Positions 1 to 4,670 of a DNA stretch of 6,657 nt are shown here, in pieces. Below the pieces are notes generated by a model. It did no database searches. It worked only from the letters and a program-made list of their open reading frames with translations, and had not been told where the DNA came from. The position numbers and the translations under genes are program-made. The DNA is taken from contig JAUVBH010000089.1 of assembly GCA_030591285.1 (NCBI GenBank), forward strand, positions 1 through 6,657, read 5' to 3'. This stretch comes from Thermoplasmatota archaeon. GTDB taxonomy: Archaea; Thermoplasmatota; Penumbrarchaeia; Penumbrarchaeales; Penumbrarchaeaceae. Each line of letters starts with the position of its first letter. Within the stretch, counting starts at the first letter, position 1.

Positions 1-1
1 A

Positions 2-2977
2 TTATTGTGCGATCTGGATGACGATGATGCTCCGGATGTGGTTTTCTTTGCCAATGACTGGGCCCATGCAGTCTCCTTTGCAGGGAATCCTCTCTGGAGT
101 ATTCGGATCCCTCATCCACAATTCGGATATCAGGGATTGATCGGGGATCTTGGCAAGGATGATTTCACTGACATATACTTCGATGGAATGATGATCTCCC
201 AGAAAGTAGTGGACCTCACGATCAAGGATCCAGCAGATGTGAATATCTATGTTGGCTCCGAACCGGTCGATGGGAAAACCGTTACCCTTCTTTGCATAAT
301 CGAGAACCTTGGCACTTCACCGGCTTCTGATGTTGAGATCATGTTCGAATATACTCCTCCAGGTGGAGATCGGACCCTTATCGGGTACTCAACGGTCGAT
401 GAGGTCGTCTCCACTACTGAGGCCAGCATTGAGTGGACCCCTGTTGGAGTGGGTACACACAGAGTTTATGTCACAGTGGATGTAAACTCCACCATCATCG
501 AAACCGATGAATCCAACAATGTTGAATTTGTGGATATCGATGTCAGGACCGCTATTCCGGACCTTATCGTTCATGATGTCAAATTCTCCAGGGGAGATAG
601 ACTGATCCTTGAGGGAGACAATGCGGGAAAAAGCCTCGTTGAGATGGATCCGTCCACAATAATCGTTCAGGTCGGGAACATAGGTGAAGGTCCATCTTAT
701 GTGGGCCTGGTGAACGTTCTGGTCAATGGATCATCTCCAGGATCCCAAGCGGAGGATGTTCCAATCGATATTGTCCAACCAGGTTCCATAGTGAATGTTT
801 CTATTCCATGGACCCCTGATGAGCTTCCGGATGGTGTCTCCTTTGCAGAGTACAACGTCACAGCTTCAATAGACACCGATACACAGGGAATGGAGGAGAT
901 CAGCAAGTTCAATAATGATGGTTACAACACAACCAGGGTGAAGTCGAATTCTCCTGTTGGGGGATTTGAGATCTCGGGTCGAGTCTTCAACAGTCAAGGT
1001 GTAGGAGAAGCTCAGGTAAGGGTGACAGGGACAAATCAGAGAACTCAAACATCACTTGAGGACGAGACAAATTTCCAGGGTGATTATTCCGTCTATTTCC
1101 CGTTAACAGATTATCTGGATGGAGATACCATCTCTCTCTATGGAAGAAAGACAACTTCATGGGGTCAGAATTCAACAAGGATCTACTCTGAAGATGGATC
1201 TGGTACCGTAGATCTAACATTGACCGATGTTCCCACTCTGACACTATCCATGATACCCGATGGTCAACTGGAATATGAGGTCCTTCCAAGGGTGCAGTAC
1301 AATCTCCGGTTCTGGGCAGAAAATACTGGAAATATCCCGGGTGAGTTCTCACTGGAAAAAGCTTTGTCGGGGAATACATCCTTGACGTCTCTGGACGTTG
1401 TTGTTACCCCAACGTCATTCTCCCTGGGTGCAGGTGAGCAAAGGGAGATAGCGATAAGGTTCACGGTCCCGGCAGAGGAGGATCCAGGCAGGGTTGCCGT
1501 TCTTTCTCTTGATGGGACCATTACAGGGAATGGTTCTGATACATCCTCCCTTGAATACACTTTCACAGTTGGCAGGTCCGGTGTCGTCTACTATGAGTTC
1601 GAATCCGAAAAGAACGTCACACTCAATGCAAATAAGGAGAACCAGGCTACTTTCAGGGTATATGTACTGAATAAGGGAAACATTCCAATTGAGTACAACT
1701 TGACCACAAGCGAGTCCCTATCTCCCTATGCGATGATCCAGCGAGGTGGAGGCACCCTTGACCCTTCGGATTCAACTCAGATCGAGATCACGGTCAACCT
1801 CGTAGGAAGTGTCGATCGATTGATCGGTTCCATTGAACTGAAGACATCTGGTTCACCCAACAGAGTAAGCTGGGACATCAAGATCGACATGGAATATCCC
1901 AATCTGGTCGCAGATGATATGATCAGAGTGACCGATGAGAATGTGGAGCTTGGCGATAGGATCACCCTGCTTGGAACCGTTAAAAATACAGGAGAGGTCG
2001 AGGCCGAAGATGTTCTCTGCACTTTCTATGAAGGGGAGACCCTGATAGGAAACACGAACATAGACTACCTTGGCCCTGGTGAGGAAGCAACATTAACAGG
2101 TGTTGATTGGGAACCGTCCGGGATCGGGGAGCGTGACATCCTTTTCATGATCGACCCCGATAGCGAGTTACTCGAGGATGATAAGGATGATAATGAAGCC
2201 AGCAGGACCTTCTCATTCTATCCGGATATATCCATCTCATCCGTGGAACTGCTTCCCTTGATCGTTGAGATCGGTCAACAGGTTAAGGCCAAGGTTACCG
2301 TGAAGAATATCGGCAATGCAAAGATAGACAGAGGATTCACCCTTACAATTCGTGATGGTGGAAGCCAGGGAGACCTGCTTGCCACCCAGGACTATGATGA
2401 GGATATTCTAACAGGGGGTATCAATACTCTCGTTGTTGAGCTGCTTTTCACCTCACCTGTGGAATCCGGAAAGAGGGATATCTGGTTCGGTGTGACATTG
2501 ATCACTGCCGAGGAGAGGGCCAAGCACAACAATGAGTACACCCAGGAGATCGAGATCGAGGACCCACCAAAGGAGAAGAAGGATTATACTCTCTTCATCA
2601 TCATCGGGGCCGGGTTGGTTATCCTGATAGTTGGTGCCGGTCTCTACATCTGGAAATTCGGCCTGCCGGTTGCTCCTCCTCCCGGAGAGCAGGAAGAACC
2701 AACACAAGAGGATCAGGGGCCCGATGTAGATTCGGGACCGATGGTTACAGGTATTGACGAGGAACCTGTTGAAGAAGAACCTGTCCTTGAGATGCATCTT
2801 GAATCTCCGACCGAACCAGATGGGTCAATGGAAGAGCCCATGGAAGAAGAGGTCATTGTCGCTGAGGTGGTTGAGGTCATCGAGGAAGATGTTCCGGATA
2901 TGCCAGTTCCACCAGAACCCCTTCCACCTGAACCGGTGCAAGAGGAAGATGACGAGGGACTTATTGCTGAAGTATAG
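2..2977 (+). CDS. CARDB/NEW3-repeat surface protein with C-terminal membrane anchor (5' partial)
   Basis: The reading frame is open to the window edge, so the true start and signal peptide lie upstream. The TTG at position 5 is not a credible start, because it falls inside an FG-GAP/VCBS-like repeat. Residues are numbered from that TTG. Two acidic FG-GAP-type loops occur at about 3-14 (DLDDDDAPD) and 47-59. Four CARDB-like Ig domains follow: about 69-182, 184-314, 631-738 and 739-851. Each ends in or near a typical Asn-rich element (DESNN at 168-172, FNND at 302-305, DDNE at 728-731, HNNE at 841-844). Between them lie a carboxypeptidase-regulatory-like beta-sandwich (about 322-420) and two NEW3-like domains (about 432-520 and 527-627), recognisable by 'NTGNIPGEF' and 'NKGNIPIEY'. 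One transmembrane helix spans about 861-883. A tail of about 104 residues, rich in Glu and Pro, should lie in the cytoplasm. The family role is adhesion or cell-surface display; the ligand is unknown. No catalytic motif was seen. Domain calls are by eye. Confidence 0.9.
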   Translation, partial: LLCDLDDDDAPDVVFFANDWAHAVSFAGNPLWSIRIPHPQFGYQGLIGDLGKDDFTDIYFDGMMISQKVVDLTIKDPADVNIYVGSEPVDGKTVTLLCIIENLGTSPASDVEIMFEYTPPGGDRTLIGYSTVDEVVSTTEASIEWTPVGVGTHRVYVTVDVNSTIIETDESNNVEFVDIDVRTAIPDLIVHDVKFSRGDRLILEGDNAGKSLVEMDPSTIIVQVGNIGEGPSYVGLVNVLVNGSSPGSQAEDVPIDIVQPGSIVNVSIPWTPDELPDGVSFAEYNVTASIDTDTQGMEEISKFNNDGYNTTRVKSNSPVGGFEISGRVFNSQGVGEAQVRVTGTNQRTQTSLEDETNFQGDYSVYFPLTDYLDGDTISLYGRKTTSWGQNSTRIYSEDGSGTVDLTLTDVPTLTLSMIPDGQLEYEVLPRVQYNLRFWAENTGNIPGEFSLEKALSGNTSLTSLDVVVTPTSFSLGAGEQREIAIRFTVPAEEDPGRVAVLSLDGTITGNGSDTSSLEYTFTVGRSGVVYYEFESEKNVTLNANKENQATFRVYVLNKGNIPIEYNLTTSESLSPYAMIQRGGGTLDPSDSTQIEITVNLVGSVDRLIGSIELKTSGSPNRVSWDIKIDMEYPNLVADDMIRVTDENVELGDRITLLGTVKNTGEVEAEDVLCTFYEGETLIGNTNIDYLGPGEEATLTGVDWEPSGIGERDILFMIDPDSELLEDDKDDNEASRTFSFYPDISISSVELLPLIVEIGQQVKAKVTVKNIGNAKIDRGFTLTIRDGGSQGDLLATQDYDEDILTGGINTLVVELLFTSPVESGKRDIWFGVTLITAEERAKHNNEYTQEIEIEDPPKEKKDYTLFIIIGAGLVILIVGAGLYIWKFGLPVAPPPGEQEEPTQEDQGPDVDSGPMVTGIDEEPVEEEPVLEMHLESPTEPDGSMEEPMEEEVIVAEVVEVIEEDVPDMPVPPEPLPPEPVQEEDDEGLIAEV

Positions 2978-2986
2978 TGACGATCT

Positions 2987-3005
2987 ACCTTACATGGAAG
3001 GTTTT
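2987..3005 (+). terminator. Weak hairpin plus T-run after the CARDB gene
   Basis: A 5-bp inverted repeat (ACCTT, 6-base loop, AAGGT) begins 10 bases after the TAG stop and runs directly into TTTT. The stem is short and the T-run is only four bases, so this is a weak candidate. Archaeal termination depends mainly on T-rich tracts, so the hairpin itself may be incidental. Its position between the stop codon and the next gene's TATA-like box supports separate transcription of the two plus-strand genes. Confidence 0.3.
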
Positions 3006-3013
3006 CTGCAAAG

Positions 3014-3021
3014 ATTAATTA
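3014..3021 (+). promoter_or_regulatory. TATA-like box of the HTH_10 regulator gene
   Basis: ATTAATTA is centred about 28 bases before the ATG at 3046, with a purine-rich GCAAAG just upstream that could serve as a weak BRE. This spacing places the predicted transcription start at or very near the start codon, as in leaderless archaeal genes. No Shine-Dalgarno sequence is visible before the ATG, which agrees with that reading. Confidence 0.5.
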
Positions 3022-3045
3022 GTCATATCCTTCCATTAAAGTCAC

Positions 3046-3705
3046 ATGATGGACCTGAAGATCCTCCGTCTTGATTACAACCCACCTGATATCCTCGAGC
3101 TTGGATACGGTGACATCTTCGAAAAGGTCAAGGAGATCACAATTGTAACCTCATTGATGCAGACGTTTGAAAGATACATCCTTGTTTGTGAGGTCGTATG
3201 GAAAGGGGAACCGGATGCAGAGCATCTGAAGAACCTCATCATGATCGAGGATGCCGAGGAGATATCCAGGGACCACAACACTTCACTGGCAATTGTATCC
3301 GGTCAGTTCCCAGACGTATACCGGGAAGTGATCCGGGATTTCTTCGATACGTTCCACTGTTTCATCGAATTCCCCGCAAGACTGACCCTAAGCACTCTAA
3401 CAGGCTCCATTGTAGGGACCCAGGAGGATCTGAACCGTTTCCTCTCATTTGCTAAAGCATGGGGGGCCGAATACAATATTATCTCTATCAAGAAGTATCA
3501 ACCACGAGTGGAGGGGGCCCTGTCCGCTCTTACAGCGAAGCAGTATATGTGCATGGAAACTGCTGTGAGGCTTGGATATTTCGATACTCCAAAGAAGGTC
3601 CGATCCAGGGAACTTGCAGCTGTTTTGAACCTATCCCACACTACTGTTCTTGAACATCTCAAGAAGGGGCAAAGGTCTATCTTTTCCGCTCTTTTCAAGG
3701 AGTGA
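3046..3705 (+). CDS. HTH_10 (bacterio-opsin activator-type) transcription regulator
   Basis: This 219-residue protein has the layout of archaeal Bat-type regulators: an N-terminal sensory or ligand-binding region of about 155 residues and a C-terminal HTH_10 domain at about 162-214. The HTH_10 hallmarks are LTAKQ at 162-166, GYFDTP at 177-182, an ELAAVLNLS first helix and turn, and TTVLEHLKK as the recognition helix (199-207). The N-terminal part has no recognised PAS or GAF motif; it resembles the undefined N-terminal domain of many HTH_10 proteins, and its signal is unknown. Two adjacent ATGs (3046 and 3049) could start it; 3046 was taken because it sits about 28 bases from the TATA-like box. 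The protein is soluble, with no signal peptide or membrane segment. Its last 24 codons and stop overlap the end of the convergent gene. It probably acts as a DNA-binding activator or repressor; its targets are not shown, although the flanking surface-protein genes are natural candidates. Confidence 0.9.
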   Translation: MMDLKILRLDYNPPDILELGYGDIFEKVKEITIVTSLMQTFERYILVCEVVWKGEPDAEHLKNLIMIEDAEEISRDHNTSLAIVSGQFPDVYREVIRDFFDTFHCFIEFPARLTLSTLTGSIVGTQEDLNRFLSFAKAWGAEYNIISIKKYQPRVEGALSALTAKQYMCMETAVRLGYFDTPKKVRSRELAAVLNLSHTTVLEHLKKGQRSIFSALFKE

Positions 3706-4533
3706 TATCTCTTTCTTCTTTTTTGGTTCCAGATAATAATACTTGATGTAGATCACATCCACCAGAACGATAATTACAGCTGGAGATATTATTCCACATA
3801 GAAGCAGGAATACCTGAAAGTCGGTCATCACCGGACCATTTGGGTCGGGCTTGTTCCCTGGAGGGTCCCTTACCATGATGGTCGGACTATTCGGGTCGGT
3901 TGGATCGAAATGACCAATTGGCGGGCGATACGGATGCAATCTCTCCGAATATGAAAGCGGGATATCGAATCCTATCTCCTGTATGTTGGTCCAATTATCT
4001 TCGTCCTCATCATCTTCAGGGTGATGATGAAGTATATCATCATTCCAGTAATATTTCTCTCTCCAGTCCGGCATACCATCATTATCGTTGTCATCGTCAG
4101 AGCTGACCCAGAATTGAATTGTAGACCAGGAGGCGATATCACGGGACCGAACATAATACACTGTCAACTCCACGAGGAATTTCTCCCTCTGGAACACATC
4201 CAATCTTCTGTCTGATGGGTAGAATTTGATCTCGATCTGTTTCCCTTGATAACAGGCTGATTTTCCACTTGCAAGATTTGTAACATTCCATATGAAGATG
4301 ACAGATCTTTCTATGGGATCCATGGGGAGAGCTTTGAACAATACCGTCTCTCCCCATTCAGCTCCTATCTCCTCTCCTCCCAGAGAAGGCCCCCATTCAT
4401 TCCTATCCTGTTCGTCATAGACGAATTGTTGATCTATTTTGATCTCTTGGTCAAACGAACCATTTGCAGGATCTATCAAGATGATCATCGGGATCAGGAA
4501 TAGCAGGATGAAAACAACACTTTTCGTCCTCAT
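3631..4533 (-). CDS. Secreted membrane-anchored protein with thrombospondin type 3-like calcium-binding segment
   Basis: This 300-residue protein begins with a signal peptide: MRTK, then a hydrophobic core to about residue 20, with a likely cleavage after PANG at about 25. The middle (26-145) looks like a beta-rich extracellular domain that I do not recognise. A TSP3/dockerin-like acidic element follows: DDDNDNDGMPDW at 146-157, then a second, divergent acidic loop (EDDEDEDNWTN, 173-183). This is the common 'DxDxDGxxDxxE...DxDxxxxxN' layout that binds calcium in the family. A His triplet at 169-171 lies between the loops. A Pro/Asp-rich linker (about 201-235) leads to one transmembrane helix (about 240-265), then KKKK and a short cytoplasmic tail. 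Topology is thus outside N-terminus, inside C-terminus. The ATG at 4533 was chosen over an upstream TTG at 4542 because it lies about 28 bases from a TATA-like box. The final 24 codons and stop overlap the HTH_10 gene. Function is unknown; structural or adhesive display is likely. Confidence 0.85.
   Translation of the reverse strand: MRTKSVVFILLFLIPMIILIDPANGSFDQEIKIDQQFVYDEQDRNEWGPSLGGEEIGAEWGETVLFKALPMDPIERSVIFIWNVTNLASGKSACYQGKQIEIKFYPSDRRLDVFQREKFLVELTVYYVRSRDIASWSTIQFWVSSDDDNDNDGMPDWREKYYWNDDILHHHPEDDEDEDNWTNIQEIGFDIPLSYSERLHPYRPPIGHFDPTDPNSPTIMVRDPPGNKPDPNGPVMTDFQVFLLLCGIISPAVIIVLVDVIYIKYYYLEPKKKKEISLLEKSGKDRPLPLLEMFKNSSVG
3708..3724 (+). terminator. Pyrimidine/T-rich tract, possible terminator of the HTH_10 gene
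   Basis: Seventeen consecutive pyrimidines ending in six T bases begin three bases after the TGA stop. T-rich tracts are the usual archaeal termination signal. The same bases encode, on the minus strand, the Lys-rich stop-transfer segment (KKKKE, residues 271-275) of the convergent membrane protein. The tract may therefore be explained by coding alone; a terminator role is inferred from its position. Confidence 0.4.
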
Positions 4534-4557
4534 ATGGTCCAAATTCGGGAAATGACT

Positions 4558-4565
4558 TTATTATA
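4558..4565 (-). promoter_or_regulatory. TATA-like box of the TSP3-like surface protein gene
   Basis: On the minus strand this reads TATAATAA, centred about 28 bases upstream of the ATG whose first base is 4533. The match to the spacing seen at the HTH_10 gene supports both the ATG choice and leaderless transcription. No Shine-Dalgarno-like sequence precedes the ATG. Confidence 0.55.
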
Positions 4566-4589
4566 CAATGGGATAAAAACATGTAAAAT

Positions 4590-4616
4590 TATATCAAATA
4601 GTCAACAACTATATCA
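4590..4616. repeat. TATATCA direct repeat around a small inverted repeat in the divergent promoter region
   Basis: TATATCA occurs at 4590-4596 and again at 4610-4616, exactly 20 bp apart, close to two helical turns. Between them lies a perfect 5-bp inverted repeat, ATAGT (4598-4602) and ACTAT (4608-4612), with a 5-base spacer. The block is midway between the two divergent TATA-like boxes, where an activator or repressor could act on both genes. In AT-rich sequence such short repeats can arise by chance, so binding is inferred only. Confidence 0.35.
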
Positions 4617-4630
4617 TTACATCTTAAAAC

Positions 4631-4638
4631 TATAATTA
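4631..4638 (+). promoter_or_regulatory. TATA-like box of the STAND ATPase gene
   Basis: TATAATTA is centred about 25 bases before an in-frame GTG (4659) and about 37 bases before the ATG (4671). A transcript beginning near 4659-4662 would either start on the GTG or give the ATG a leader of about 9-12 bases. It is the best AT-rich box upstream of this gene. Confidence 0.5.
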
Positions 4639-4650
4639 CTGACCAGTCAG
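4639..4650. promoter_or_regulatory. Candidate operator palindrome just downstream of the TATA-like box
   Basis: CTGAC-CA-GTCAG is an inverted repeat with perfect 5-bp arms and a 2-bp centre. It abuts the TATA-like box and ends before the expected transcription start. Archaeal repressors often bind here and block polymerase recruitment. Autoregulation by the winged-helix domain of the downstream protein is possible but not shown. Confidence 0.4.
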
Positions 4651-4670
4651 ATTACAGGGTGCCGAGCAGG

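Noticed and set aside
5..7. TTG as the start codon of the CARDB protein
   Set aside because: The frame is open upstream to the window edge, and a start here would leave a surface protein without a signal peptide, beginning inside an FG-GAP repeat.
987..1379. 130-codon open frame on the minus strand
   Set aside because: It lies wholly antisense to the CARDB gene, shows no domain, and has a composition expected of a shadow frame (many His, Arg, Leu and Pro).
2690..2974. Possible tandem repeat in the GAA/GAG- and CCA-rich end of the CARDB gene
   Set aside because: The similarity comes from Glu/Pro-rich coding, with no regular period or exact repeated unit.
2754..3074. 106-codon plus-strand frame running out of the CARDB gene towards the HTH_10 gene
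   Set aside because: Most of it is a shifted reading of the acidic tail codons; it gives a Lys/Arg/Leu-rich low-complexity product and crosses the next gene's promoter and start.
4540..4542. TTG as the start of the TSP3-like protein
   Set aside because: The ATG at 4533 fits the TATA-like box spacing better and gives a cleaner signal peptide beginning MRTK.
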